Source: CAWDMN01 sp963803155
GTDB lineage: Bacteria > Acidobacteriota > Terriglobia > Versatilivoradales > Versatilivoraceae
Direction of reading: 5' to 3'
Assembly: GCA_963803155.1 (NCBI GenBank)
Contig: CAWDMN010000046.1
Location: forward strand, 1-64,000
DNA length: 64,000 nt
Part shown: positions 1 through 8,277 of the stretch, one piece after another
Layout of the letters: every line of letters begins with the position of its first letter
Numbering within the stretch: the stretch's first letter is position 1
Notes under the pieces: generated by a model
The model's database searches: none
Told to the model about the DNA's origin: nothing
Seen by the model: only the letters and a program-made list of their open reading frames with translations
Position numbers and translations under genes: made by a program

Positions 1-5
1 TGATG

Positions 6-458
6 TTATGTCCTCTTCTTGGTTCGGTTGGTCTTTGTTGGAGGGACGAAAGAGACATCGGCTATTACCTGGGACTTTGATTTATCTTTCTCTTTGCCAT
101 AAAAATTGTAGTCGCGGGTGACAACGTAGGGAAGAAAGCTGGCCCGATTCTCCTCACGGGCTTGTGCCATGCGGGAGATAATGGTTTCCAGAGTTGGAAC
201 AGGAGGCTTGCTTTCCGCCCATGCGCAGGAGGCCGCGGCCGCTGGAAGGATAAACAGGAGCCACACAGCCTGTTGCCACCATAAACCACATCGCAGATGG
301 TGGCCGGCTTTGCGGATTATCCGCTCCAAACCATGATCAATATGATGCCTGCCAAGACGCCATCCCTTTGAGCAGGACTTGCTTCTTAGTGGGGAGGATC
401 CCGCAAGAAATATGCTTTGTCCAGCCAGGATAGACTCGGTTTTATGGTTATCTTTCAT
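6..458 (-). CDS. Secreted hypothetical protein, C-terminus cut or frameshifted
   Basis: The reading frame is 150 codons and closes with TAA at the window edge. A hydrophobic stretch (about residues 64-81, ending AWA) looks like a signal peptide, so the real start is probably well downstream of the first ATG and the first 50 or so residues may be untranslated. The part after it (TLETIISRMAQAREENRASF, then YVVTRDYNFYGKE and SQVIADVSFVPP) resembles secreted acidobacterial proteins that I know only as hypothetical. Such proteins normally continue past VSFVPP; here the frame changes to a short basic tail rich in Thr, Arg and Lys and stops, which suggests a frameshift or truncation. Function unknown. 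Confidence 0.5.
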   Translation of the reverse strand: MKDNHKTESILAGQSIFLAGSSPLRSKSCSKGWRLGRHHIDHGLERIIRKAGHHLRCGLWWQQAVWLLFILPAAAASCAWAESKPPVPTLETIISRMAQAREENRASFLPYVVTRDYNFYGKEKDKSKSQVIADVSFVPPTKTNRTKKRT

Positions 459-625
459 TGACTTTTCCCATGAATCTCAAGGCGGCCAACCTTTAGCGTT
501 AATAAAGTCAGCAGGTTCCTTCCGCGACTCCTTCCTGTTAAGGATGGAAGTTCACTTTGTTCAACGGCCTGGTCTTTGAGGTTAACCGGCAACTTGATGG
601 GCATCTAGACTCAAAGCGAATCTGC

Positions 626-850
626 CTATGGCTTTTGCCTCGCCCCCATGATCATCAAACCAATCCCTCCAACCATCATCAGTCCTCCGAGTATTGGTGG
701 CAGAGGAATTCGTTTATGAGTCTCTGCCGTAGCATGAATCGGTCCGACATCAAGGATTTTTTCCTCACGGGTGTAGTTAATGCCTTGATAGGCAAGGGCC
801 AGTGCACCCAGGATGACCAATAGGATGCCAACTAAAGTAACTGGTTTCAT
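626..850 (-). CDS. Small two-helix membrane protein, 74 aa
   Basis: The product starts MKPVTLVGILLVILGALALA, has a polar centre (YTREEKILDVGPIHATAE) and ends with a second hydrophobic helix (PPILGGLMMVGGIGLMIMG). It is a hairpin-type inner-membrane protein of a kind common in acidobacterial stress clusters; function unknown. I chose the ATG at 850 because GGAG lies nine bases upstream, whereas the frame could extend only to a TTG at 865. The start codon overlaps the stop of the upstream small gene (ATGA), so the two are probably translationally coupled. Both lie downstream of promoter module A1. Confidence 0.8.
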   Translation of the reverse strand: MKPVTLVGILLVILGALALAYQGINYTREEKILDVGPIHATAETHKRIPLPPILGGLMMVGGIGLMIMGARQKP

Positions 851-1020
851 GTTTTGTGTCTCCAATGGTGGGCGACTGATCTTCGGTCTTGAATGACCTT
901 TTTCAAGGCTACAGCAATGCCCACAAATGCCAGGATGGGGATGAACCCACTGGCAGTGTCAGACGTGGGTAATCCCAAAAGACATAATGCAAACAAAACC
1001 ACAATAACTGTCCAGACCAT
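847..1020 (-). CDS. Very small membrane protein, 57 aa (lmo0937-like)
   Basis: The product starts MVWTVIVVLFALCLLGL, has a short polar turn, a second hydrophobic segment (GFIPILAFVGIAVALKKVI) and a basic tail (QDRRSVAHHWRHKT). The layout resembles the lmo0937-type short proteins (compare 12759-12908) but is more divergent. A perfect AGGAGG lies six bases upstream of the ATG. The stop codon TGA overlaps the ATG of the next gene (ATGA at 847-850), typical of a coupled pair. It is the first gene behind promoter module A1 (about 65 bases of leader). Function unknown; stress-related by context only. Confidence 0.75.
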   Translation of the reverse strand: MVWTVIVVLFALCLLGLPTSDTASGFIPILAFVGIAVALKKVIQDRRSVAHHWRHKT

Positions 1021-1084
1021 GTTGATCCTCCTGCAGACCTTTGCATCCCATCAGATCTTGACTAGCAGATCGAGACATAGTTCT

Positions 1085-1150
1085 CTTATATACTAGAGGC
1101 AATTCACGTGTCAGTTCACTACGGCTCACACCTCTGGTCAAAATTGCTCA
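1085..1150 (-). promoter_or_regulatory. Promoter module A1 (four direct TGAnC half-sites plus -35/-10)
   Basis: Read on the minus strand: half-sites TGAGC, TGACC, TGAGC and TGAAC start at 1150, 1140, 1128 and 1118, giving spacings of 10, 12 and 10. The last half-site runs into CTGACA (1114-1109, -35 box), followed by TATATA (1092-1087) or TATAAG (1090-1085) as the -10 box. It drives the two coupled small membrane-protein genes. Weaker similarity to the other copies continues about 40 bp further upstream. Confidence 0.75.
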
Positions 1151-1560
1151 TCCCAGTTAATAAGGAGGACTACCTTGTGGGGCCAATGGGGATTAACGGT
1201 GGTGGGAAATTGATACTCCTCGTGCAGAACGCACATCATTATCCCCTTCTCAATTCTGGCCAGCATCGAATAGATACTCACCTTTATTCAGAGGGGGTTT
1301 TGGAAGTTCCTTGAGTGTGTAGGCATAGGGGGCTTCTTGTAGGCGAGGGTGCAATGCCAGTTTCTCCAGGATGTTGTACAGAGGTGCTGAGAGACAATAA
1401 CATTTTACGACAAGCGTCTGGTCGTTGACGGCCATACCGAGGTGACCGCCCGTGCCTCGATTGTCTCCAGGCTCAAGGCGGTCGTGGCGCGCCCGGTTCT
1501 CTTGATTCTTCTTGGTCAGTGGATGCCAAGCACTGACTTATGACACCTCCGTCTCAGATT
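1151..1560. other. Intergenic, no convincing gene
   Basis: The first 40 bases are the distal part of the A1 repeat unit. A minus-strand open frame at 1250-1435 has no ribosome binding site and an unremarkable composition, so I do not call it. The rest shows nothing I recognise. Confidence 0.5.
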
Positions 1561-2586
1561 TTAGCGGATAGCATCTAAGACGAGAATCCCTCCTAAAATG
1601 CCCTCAAGAACACGATAAGTGCCGTTATCATAGCGGCCATATTGATAGCGGCGATTGAAGCCATCTTCATAGCCGCGACGGAAACCCTCGCGAAAGTAAT
1701 AGTTGTAGGCATCCTGTTTGACATAATAGCCCGTGTAGCCGTAATTCGCGTCCTGATAGGCAAAAGAGTCCTGGTAGCTGGAACGCCAGCCATCAATCCG
1801 GTCTGCCTGTCCGGCGTCGTAGCCTTCGGCATAACCATAGTTCACGGCCTGCCGGAGCAAGTCAACTCCGTATCGATTTGTCTCGTAGTAGATGCCGCCA
1901 CGATTGTATCGATAGTTTGGAGCTGTGTAGAAGAACGGATCGATGTTGTAATCATGGTTGCGATCGTTCTGGAACCGCAGCTGCTGCTCATGCAGGCGCC
2001 CAAAGTACCGTTGTTGATAATTATACTGTGCCGTACGATTTTGTTGCTGGAGTTGTGCTATACGCTGTGGTGCAAGACGCTGCTCCTGATCGGCCTGTTG
2101 ACGGTACTGCGTCATCTGCTGCTGTTGTTGTTCAATGAGTTGCTGCTGACGCTGTTGTGGGAGACGCTCCGGCTGCTGCTGTTGCTGAACCCGCTGTTGC
2201 TGCTGCTTGTTTTGGTCCACCTGCCGTTGTTGCTGAGCGCGTTGCTCCTGTTGTTTGTTTTGGTCCTGCTGTTGTTGCTGAGCGCGTTGCTCCTGTTGTT
2301 TGTTTTGGTCCTGCTGTTGTTGCTGAGCGCGTTGCTCCTGTTGTTTGTTTTGGTCCTGCCGTTGTTGTTGGGTGCGTTGCTGCTGTTTGTCTTGGTCCTG
2401 TTGCTGTTGCTGCTGAGCCCGCTGTGGCTGCTGCTGTTTTTGGCCTTTCTGCTTTTTAGTATCTTCCTGTTTCTTATTGTCTTTCTGCTGTTGTTCCTGC
2501 GCATTGGTCAGTCTGCTCATTCCCACCAACAACGCTGTGACAATTACAACTGCTAACACTATCCGATTCCAGATAGTAACTCTCAT
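1561..2586 (-). CDS. Gln-rich secreted repeat protein, 341 aa
   Basis: The start at 2586 is preceded by GGAGGGG and opens a signal peptide (MRVTIWNRIVLAVVIVTALL, cleavage likely after TNAQ). The longer upstream frame has no better start. Residues about 30-170 are almost entirely Gln, Lys, Arg and Asp, built on a 16-residue unit (QQRAQQQQQDQNKQQE) repeated in tandem, which is a 48-base tandem repeat in the DNA. The C-terminal 150 residues are aromatic and charged, with YGYAEGYDAGQADR and FREGFRRGYEDGFNRR motifs. It is probably an exported, low-complexity envelope or stress protein; no enzyme motif is visible. Promoter module A2 lies about 147 bases upstream. Confidence 0.75.
   Translation of the reverse strand: MRVTIWNRIVLAVVIVTALLVGMSRLTNAQEQQQKDNKKQEDTKKQKGQKQQQPQRAQQQQQQDQDKQQQRTQQQRQDQNKQQEQRAQQQQQDQNKQQEQRAQQQQQDQNKQQEQRAQQQRQVDQNKQQQQRVQQQQQPERLPQQRQQQLIEQQQQQMTQYRQQADQEQRLAPQRIAQLQQQNRTAQYNYQQRYFGRLHEQQLRFQNDRNHDYNIDPFFYTAPNYRYNRGGIYYETNRYGVDLLRQAVNYGYAEGYDAGQADRIDGWRSSYQDSFAYQDANYGYTGYYVKQDAYNYYFREGFRRGYEDGFNRRYQYGRYDNGTYRVLEGILGGILVLDAIR
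2200..2400. repeat. 48-bp coding tandem repeat inside the Gln-rich gene
   Basis: Three near-identical 48-base units run in tandem, each encoding QQRAQQQQQDQNKQQE, with degenerate units on both sides. The period is a multiple of three, so gain or loss of units keeps the frame; this is a minisatellite, not a CRISPR. Confidence 0.8.
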
Positions 2587-2732
2587 TGGACCCCTCCACA
2601 ATAATCCAGTCGCTCCGAGCAACCCAGCCCGTCCGAAATGCCAGGCAACGAGGAGCATAATAGGCACGAAAAGGGACATAACACTTTCCATCTTCTGCCA
2701 CCCACCTCCCACCAAATCCTGAAGGCGATCAA

Positions 2733-2797
2733 ACTATATTTTTGTGGTAATCCGCTGTCAGTTCACTACTGCTCACAACTCTGGTCACAATTGCTCA
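2733..2797 (-). promoter_or_regulatory. Promoter module A2
   Basis: All four half-sites are present (TGAGC, TGACC, TGAGC, TGAAC at the standard offsets), then CTGACA (2761-2756), a 17-base spacer and TATAGT (2738-2733). It points at the Gln-rich secreted protein gene starting at 2586. Confidence 0.75.
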
Positions 2798-2848
2798 CCC
2801 AGTTGATGAGAGGAAACAGCCTTGCGGATACATTTCAAGACAGCCCGT

Positions 2849-3691
2849 TCATGGCGACGCAGGGGGCTCCTTGTCCGTCGGAATGTCGGCGAAGTAACGG
2901 TAAAAAGCCACTGCCCGGTTGATGAAGGATGCTTCGTGTCCCTCGGTCAACGTGTTCGCGTTCTGCCCGTGCGCGCGATGCTGTAATAACGCCAGACGTC
3001 CTGCGACTCGCGTTCGAGGAAGTAAATCGACTGCATTTCGCCTGCATGGAAAAGGGGCATCAGCCAGTACCGTATGGTGCTGATGTTTTCGGTATCGAAT
3101 ACCAGCCGATCAGGGGAAGCGCTTCGAATACGCATGCGGTAAATCGCTTTGCCGGACAGGTTATCCTCCTGATGAAAGTATAGAACCTTGTCTTCCGCGA
3201 TCTCGTCTTGCGAGAAGTCTCCGCGGCGTCGATCGCCGCCGGCCCGGGCCCGGACAAAGCGTAGGCGTCGACGATCAGCGTCTGCCAGCGTTTGTGGGTG
3301 GTCGACCAATAGCGCATCTCCCTCGAGTTCGGAAATCGCCCCGATGCGGCGGAGCAGATCCTCCGCCCCGGAGAAATGGCGAAATCGCGCAACCGTAACC
3401 ACCAGCGTCGTGAAACCTGGAGTAGTCCAACCGGTACAGGCAGGCGGTGTCCAGTCGCGGCCCAGGCCGGAGGGATCCCAGAACTTTTACGATGGGCGAA
3501 TGATCCAGGTCGGGATAAGCGGGAAACGCCGCGTTTCCGCAGGGAGGCTGCGGCCCGAACTCGGGCTGCGGTGCGGATTCGGTTTGACTCGAAACCTCGC
3601 CGCAAAGGATCGCCATTAACAATGCCAGGATGACGACTACGGGCCATCTTCGGCAAAGGGGATTCATGGGACATTCACTTCCAACTTTCAT
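2849..3691 (-). pseudogene. Secreted hypothetical protein, broken by two frameshifts
   Basis: Three frames join into one protein. The N-terminal frame (MNPLCRRWPVVVILALLMAI signal peptide) runs to about 3415. A second frame continues with TTLVVTVARFRHFSGAEDLL through RESQDVWRYYSIARTG to about 2965. A third gives NANTLTEGHEASFINRAVAF and ends at a TGA at 2849. Read through, the product is about 275 residues; I cannot name the family. Because all three frames keep sensible protein sequence, the breaks are either recent mutations or assembly/sequencing indels. The start at 3691 overlaps the stop of the upstream phospholipase-like gene (ATGA); a second ATG lies at 3667. The local GC content is higher than in neighbouring genes. 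Confidence 0.6.
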
Positions 3692-5085
3692 TCACGGGGT
3701 TTTTTTCCTTCAACGCTGCCGGGAGCGCGCCGCTCACGTCCAGCTTCGCAGGTGAGGATCACTTTGCGGGACTGCCTGCAAGAGGCGAAACAGGAGTCAC
3801 TGCCTTCAATTGATCCAGCGCAGTCAGACACTCTCTGCCAGCGCACCTTGTCCTTTTTCGTCTCGATCGGAACAGAGAGGTTGGAATAGAAGCGCAGGAT
3901 GTTGTCGCGCAGGTCCGTCGTGGTCAGATCGAACTTCCGCCCTGACTGCCTGGCCAGCAACTTTGCATAGGCCTCGTCTGCCAGAGAGTATTCCGCTGCC
4001 TTGGTCCCTTTGCCATCATCCAAATCACAATTGGGAAGCACGAGTGAGTCGGTGCGCACTTCTTCAAGAAAGGCCCGATATTGATCGACGGTAGTATTGA
4101 TGCTCTTGAAATACAGCTCCTCAGTTGCTGGAGTCGGGTTATTGAACGCCATCGCCTTGAAGGGGCCCTTTTTCGGCATGTAGCGCATGAGCGTTGCCAG
4201 GATCCGGGAGCCGATTCCAGGCTTACGGTAGTCCTTTCCCCATTCCCTTTCATAATCGGAGCGCGACAGGCGGTACAGGAACTTTTGTTTCGCGGAACTG
4301 GGTATCTCGCGCATCATGTCCTTCTTATGGGTTTGCAGCGCGACCTGGGTCATTTCGGGAATCAGCCTGGCGACAGCGAAACGATACGAGCCGATCGTGA
4401 GATCCGCGCGAGGAAGCACATCTTTCAACTCTACTCCGTATACGACGGGGAAGGCCCGTTCCAGCAGGGACTTGGACACTTTAAATCCGATGAAGTCATG
4501 GTAATGCTCCGAAGCATAACGATTCTTGGCCACCTGCACCATGTCGAACCCGAACTCAGTTTTCAAATGGGCCGTCTTATCCTGCGCAAACCTGACGGAT
4601 TTGCCATACTTCGCTTGTAGCTTCGGATACTCAATCGCTACGGCCAGGTTGACAGCCGGGTGGCCGGCAATGTCCGACGCATAGTGTGATAGAGCGCCCA
4701 GCGCGAAGGCGTACTCGTTGGCATCCTGGCTTTCCAGCAGCAGTTCGCGGACGAAGTCTCCACTGCGAACGTAATGTACCAGGTTGCTGAATTCCACGCT
4801 GCCGAATGGGTAGTAGCCGAGATCCTGGATCACGGAGCCCCCATAGGCATAAGCATGCGCCTCCTTGATCTGGTCTTCCGACAATTCCGGATAGTGATTG
4901 AGCAGCAGAGGGCGGATCTCATCGGTCCAGAGCAGGTCCACGATTTCCATGTGCGTGAGAACGGAGTAGGCCAATGAGCCACTGCTGCACGTCAGCACCA
5001 TGACGAGGATTGCCAACAAACGGAGCCACCAGCAGCGCCAAGCCTCGGCTTTGACGCCTAGCCATAACATTGTGTACTCTGACAT
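3688..5085 (-). CDS. Zinc-dependent phospholipase C-like protein, 465 aa
   Basis: After a signal peptide (LRLLAILVMVLTCSSGSLA, then YSVLTHMEIVDLLW) the protein carries the helical His/Asp arrangement of the zinc-dependent phospholipase C / S1-P1-like superfamily: LTHMEIV near the mature N-terminus, YGGSVIQDLGYYPFG, and ALGALSHYASDIAGHPAVN as the H-x3-D-x3-H zinc motif. An exported hydrolase acting on phosphodiesters is likely; the substrate is unknown. The open frame extends to 5310, but the upstream part looks untranslated, so I placed the start at 5085 before the signal peptide; no strong ribosome binding site decides between 5085, 5070 and 5115. It is coupled by ATGA to the broken gene downstream. 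No A-type module lies upstream. Confidence 0.7.
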   Translation of the reverse strand: MSEYTMLWLGVKAEAWRCWWLRLLAILVMVLTCSSGSLAYSVLTHMEIVDLLWTDEIRPLLLNHYPELSEDQIKEAHAYAYGGSVIQDLGYYPFGSVEFSNLVHYVRSGDFVRELLLESQDANEYAFALGALSHYASDIAGHPAVNLAVAIEYPKLQAKYGKSVRFAQDKTAHLKTEFGFDMVQVAKNRYASEHYHDFIGFKVSKSLLERAFPVVYGVELKDVLPRADLTIGSYRFAVARLIPEMTQVALQTHKKDMMREIPSSAKQKFLYRLSRSDYEREWGKDYRKPGIGSRILATLMRYMPKKGPFKAMAFNNPTPATEELYFKSINTTVDQYRAFLEEVRTDSLVLPNCDLDDGKGTKAAEYSLADEAYAKLLARQSGRKFDLTTTDLRDNILRFYSNLSVPIETKKDKVRWQRVSDCAGSIEGSDSCFASCRQSRKVILTCEAGRERRAPGSVEGKKPRE

Positions 5086-5372
5086 CGTTGCACAAAAGGC
5101 GGATTGTTTTATCATGGACTTTATGACTTTCGTGCCATTTGGTTTAGTCGCTCCGGCTAGTCTCGCATTCACTAAGAACCATACAGGTTCCCCCACTTCA
5201 TCAAGAAACAAATACAAGCCAAACTCCTTCTGCGAGAGAAAGGTACTATTGACGGCACATTGACAGCTTGCACCTGCCTCAAAAGTGACCGAGATCCTTC
5301 TGCTATACACGGCCCTGCCGATTGACGATGAAAGGCTTCACGCCACAACTTCCCCACTTGTCTTGGCTGCTG

Positions 5373-5564
5373 TCACCTTCCCACGTGGATCCCGTAAAGG
5401 GAATGCACAATTCCAAAAACGTTCAGGAGCCACAAAACCACGACAATGACCACGACGGCATTCAAGATTGACTTAATGGAGCCGGCCATCGGTATAAGGC
5501 GATTGACGAGCCAGAGGAGAAAACCAACCGCGATCAGGATCATTACCAGTTGAATTAAAGGCAC
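5373..5564 (-). CDS. Thivi_2564-like small membrane protein, 63 aa
   Basis: The product starts MPLIQLVMILIAVGFLLWLV, has a short amphipathic linker (NRLIPMAGSIKSILN) and a second helix (AVVVIVVVLWLLNVFGI). This matches the two-helix Thivi_2564-type family of small membrane proteins of unknown function. The start codon is GTG, chosen because AAGGAGGTG sits at the proper distance. It is monocistronic, between the phospholipase-like and peptidoglycan-binding genes, with no A-type module upstream. Confidence 0.8.
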   Translation of the reverse strand: MPLIQLVMILIAVGFLLWLVNRLIPMAGSIKSILNAVVVIVVVLWLLNVFGIVHSLYGIHVGR

Positions 5565-5742
5565 GATACACCTCCTTATTTTCGGAAGCAGACGCCTATA
5601 TATCCGCTCCGGGCTATGCGCTCTTGCGGAGAGCCGATTTGCGTTTCAAGCTCTCCGCCATCCTCTTACGGGCGATTCCCGAGGTTGCGCAAAAACTTGG
5701 AGAACTCAACTACCGGCCCGGGTCTATTTCGTTTGAGGGTTG

Positions 5743-6261
5743 TTACTTCTTTTCCCGGTCCCCACGGTCGCTTTCGGGACTAACAGCTTCTTTGACCCCC
5801 GCGCCTACTTTCTTGCTGGCGCGCCCTACACTTTTGCCCATTTCTTTGCCCGCCGCGATGGGTTTACCTTTCTTCATCTCGTGGCCGACCTCCTCGCCAC
5901 CCTTCCCGACCTCCTGGCCCGCGCTCTTAAAACTGCCACCTACCGACTCCGGTCCAACTCCGAGCTTGCCGGCTGTTTCAGCATCGAGGCGCCCCGTGAC
6001 CGGTAGATTCTCAGACTTTTGATATTGGCGAATCGCTTCTCGGGTTTGAGGACCTATGCGGCCATCGATCTGCCCGCCGTAATGACCCTTGTCGCGGAGA
6101 GTTTCTTGCAGTTTCTTAATGTCGCCATGCTTCAAAACCGCCGCCTTTTCTTCGCCGGAACTGACCGCGAAAGCCAGCGGCATCCGGCCTAGTCCCAAAA
6201 TTCCACTCGTCAGGATTGTAAAGACCATTCCTGCCCATAATCTTTTACTTGTTCGAAACAT
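5743..6261 (-). CDS. Secreted peptidoglycan-binding domain protein, 172 aa
   Basis: A signal peptide (ending about PLAFAVSS) precedes a PG_binding_1-type three-helix domain at about residues 45-105 (IKKLQETLRDKGHYGGQIDG, then IGPQTREAIRQYQKSENLPV and TGRLDAETAGKLGV). The last 65 residues are low-complexity, Gly/Lys/Glu-rich, with repeated EVGKG-like units. It probably binds murein in the periplasm. GAGAGGA lies just before the ATG. Promoter module A3 stands about 166 bases upstream. Confidence 0.85.
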   Translation of the reverse strand: MFRTSKRLWAGMVFTILTSGILGLGRMPLAFAVSSGEEKAAVLKHGDIKKLQETLRDKGHYGGQIDGRIGPQTREAIRQYQKSENLPVTGRLDAETAGKLGVGPESVGGSFKSAGQEVGKGGEEVGHEMKKGKPIAAGKEMGKSVGRASKKVGAGVKEAVSPESDRGDREKK

Positions 6262-6426
6262 TTTTTCCTCTCATTCAAATTTGCTGGCTGTTAGTACGAA
6301 GAGGTTGACTTAAACAAATCTGTTCGCGGTCCCAATTGATTAACTATGGCCGCTCTCTTTTTGATGTCCCCTGACATCCGTCCCCCCGCCGCAAGATCCT
6401 GACTGACATCTGGGGATACAATGCGT

Positions 6427-6492
6427 ATATTACCCGTAGGGTAATTCGCGTGTCAGTTCAGTACTGCTCAAGCGTTTGGTCAAAATTGCTCA
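6427..6492 (-). promoter_or_regulatory. Promoter module A3
   Basis: The four half-sites are intact, followed by CTGACA (6456-6451), an 18-base spacer and TAATAT (6432-6427). It points at the peptidoglycan-binding protein gene starting at 6261. Confidence 0.75.
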
Positions 6493-6832
6493 CCAAATCA
6501 ATGAGTGGCAGGGACTGTTTGGGGCTGATCGATATGACTGCCTGGTGACACAGACATTGCGTTCCCCGAGATGTCTGCGATCCTCGAAAGGAAAAAGCTT
6601 TGTGGCCTTTCACAATTTGGACGACTCGAGCGCCCTGGCTATGGATCGAATGGCCTGATTGCGGATATGCCTAAGCGGGGGCTGCGGATTCTCCGAGCAA
6701 CTGCTAAGCCACCCGCCCGCAAAACTTTGAACCAAGTTAGAACCAAACTCGTCCAGTTCATCGCGCACAAAGGCAAAGCTCGACCGTGCTCGTTCCGCCT
6801 TCTCCTTTCTGAAGGCAACGGAAATTCGACCT
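6493..6832. other. Intergenic, no gene seen
   Basis: Apart from the distal flank of module A3, this stretch has overlapping short frames on both strands without ribosome binding sites or protein-like composition. Confidence 0.5.
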
Positions 6833-7264
6833 TCATTGTGCCCCGCTTTTCGCCTTGATCGCCTGGTATCGGGGATCTTGAATAATCAGCTGACGCACCT
6901 GATCGCGCAACTCCTGCCACTCATGGATGAAATAGCCGGCGTGATCTTTCGCCATCACTTCGGCCCGTTTCTCTTCGAGGATTGCGATCACGGACAGAGT
7001 CTCTATTCGCTTTTGATCGGTCTGGTTGCCGGCCACCGACTCGAGCGCCATCGCCACGCGATCGAACTCCGCACTCACTCGTGCCTTGATCAGCTCTGCC
7101 CAGTCAACTTGGTTCGCCGTACCAATCATCTTTTGCTCCGCTGCCGCTGGATTACGCCGTTTAGGCACGAGCTGGGGTTCGACCCTCTTCACAGCGATCA
7201 ACCGGCGGCTTGTTCGCCTTAGTGCTCCACCTTCGCCTTCCCACACCTCCGTCGCGTCTTCCAT
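6833..7264 (-). CDS. Hypothetical helical protein, 143 aa (possibly 98 aa)
   Basis: The C-terminal 98 residues, from MIGTANQVDWAELIKARVSA through SVIAILEEKRAEVMAKDHAG to PRYQAIKAKSGAQ, look like a compact soluble helical protein that I cannot assign to a family. The first 45 residues are basic and irregular. The ATG at 7264 has AGAGGA about ten bases upstream; an ATG at 7129 preceded by GGAG is an equally good start. Promoter module A4 stands about 300 bases upstream of the longer start. Confidence 0.55.
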   Translation of the reverse strand: MEDATEVWEGEGGALRRTSRRLIAVKRVEPQLVPKRRNPAAAEQKMIGTANQVDWAELIKARVSAEFDRVAMALESVAGNQTDQKRIETLSVIAILEEKRAEVMAKDHAGYFIHEWQELRDQVRQLIIQDPRYQAIKAKSGAQ

Positions 7265-7565
7265 AATGAAGGTTCCTCTTATGATCTGGCCTCAAGTTGC
7301 TCCAGATGACTAGTCCGGAAAGAGCAGATCGGGAAACTCGGGGATCGAACTCACGCCGCCGCAAGAAAATGTGGCGTAACACACCAATACGACCAAGTTC
7401 CACAACAGCAACAAACAGGCCCTAAAGATTCAAGCCACTTGCCCAGAGTGTTCGAGTGCGTCGAATGCCAAACTGCCGACAATCTCGATCGCATGGTCTT
7501 TGGGGGGGCAAATATTTGCATCTGCCGCCGAGTCCTTTTGGCTGGCAGATTGAGACACATTTCCC

Positions 7566-7631
7566 ATACTATCCGTGGGGGGATTTGCGCGTCAGTTCAC
7601 TACTGCTCACCTGTCTGGTCAAAACTGCTCA
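7566..7631 (-). promoter_or_regulatory. Promoter module A4
   Basis: The four half-sites are intact; the -35 box is CTGACG (7595-7590), then an 18-base spacer and TAGTAT (7571-7566). It points toward the hypothetical gene at 6833-7264. The 300 bases between hold no convincing gene. The distal flank resembles that of copy A8. Confidence 0.7.
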
Positions 7632-7701
7632 TCGTGGTTAATGAAGTGAGGGAAACTGCAGTATCGGGGCGGTGCGGAAAGCCGAAGGTTGAACATCGAC
7701 A

Positions 7702-7835
7702 CTAGTCCTGGAGGACTACACTGAGGAGGCCACTATGGACCGTCAACTCACCATTATCGCTGGAATCGCTGGCGCTTCTCTCTCTCCAAACTTTTTCAAG
7801 AAAAGACTGATTCGAGACCGGGTTGTCCCGACCAT
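7702..7835 (-). pseudogene. Remnant of a third Crp/Fnr regulator (C-terminal end)
   Basis: On the minus strand this stretch reads MVGTTRSRISLFLKKFGERE, then after a frame change GELTVHSGLLSVVLQD and a stop at 7702. The intact regulator at 18648-19325 has MVGTTRSRISHFMNKF and LKVHSGLLSVVLND at its C-terminus, and the DNA aligns closely with 18661-18800. The part upstream of the winged helix is gone. It is a degraded copy of the same gene, sitting upstream of module A4 much as the intact regulator sits upstream of module A8. Confidence 0.75.
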
Positions 7836-8083
7836 CAAACACTTCTTACCGAGGCGGAAATAGAAAAGTCCTTGCGGGCAAACTTTTCTTGTGTCTGTTT
7901 TGCTCGTTGTTCGAGGTCTTCGCCCGGCTTGATGATGATCGTTGCATGACCGGACTCAACTTTGATGTTGTACATCCTGCCCAGGCCCGGCCAAATTCCA
8001 CGATAGATTGCGTCTGGATTTTTTGTTTTCATTATCACTTGACGACAGCCCACGCCGTAGATAGCGGGAGAACTAGGCCCCAT
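7835..8083 (-). CDS. Hypothetical protein, 82 aa, uncertain
   Basis: AAGGAG lies four bases before the ATG at 8083. The frame gives IYRGIWPGLGRMYNIKVESG and HATIIIKPGEDLEQRAKQTQ, which look protein-like, and ends inside the Crp/Fnr remnant, so its last ten or so residues may not be original. An overlapping frame beginning 14 bases earlier reads like a signal peptide (MEGVLWGLVLPLSTAWAVVK, stop), so a frameshifted secreted protein is an alternative. The reduced promoter copy A9 lies about 160 bases upstream. Confidence 0.35.
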   Translation of the reverse strand: MGPSSPAIYGVGCRQVIMKTKNPDAIYRGIWPGLGRMYNIKVESGHATIIIKPGEDLEQRAKQTQEKFARKDFSISASVRSV

Positions 8084-8243
8084 AGGACTCCTTCCATGAG
8101 TGCCGAGATTGCCGCTCCTTCGCGTGGCTGTTGATTCCGGATATTTTTATCTTCGGCATCAAGCCTGCCAATTTGTTCGAACCTGTGGCTAATCTCCTCT
8201 TAGCCAATTGTGAGATTTTCTTCTTCGATCGTGATAGAACCGA

Positions 8244-8277
8244 ATTATCTCTTTGATGAATTTATGTGTCAGTTCAA
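8244..8277 (-). promoter_or_regulatory. Reduced promoter copy A9 (core only)
   Basis: Only the proximal part of the module is left: TGAAC running into CTGACA (8272-8267), a 17-base spacer and GATAAT (8249-8244). The three distal half-sites are absent because the coding end of the next gene occupies that position. It points at the 82-aa frame starting at 8083. Confidence 0.45.

Noticed and set aside
1085..1150. Sigma-54 type promoter reading of the module
   Set aside because: No GG/GC pair at -24/-12 spacing; CTGACA and TATA-like boxes at 16-18 bp fit sigma-70 better in all copies.
2200..2400. Regular repeats resembling a CRISPR array
   Set aside because: The units are contiguous, 48 bases, in frame with a Gln-rich protein, and have no unique spacers.
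1642..2556. Plus-strand frame of 304 codons, Leu-rich
   Set aside because: It is the complement of CAG-type Gln codons of the real minus-strand gene; a compositional shadow.
7330..7380. tRNA-like T-arm (GAGTTCGATCCCCG on the minus strand)
   Set aside because: The arm stems do not pair and no acceptor, D-arm or anticodon arm can be drawn.
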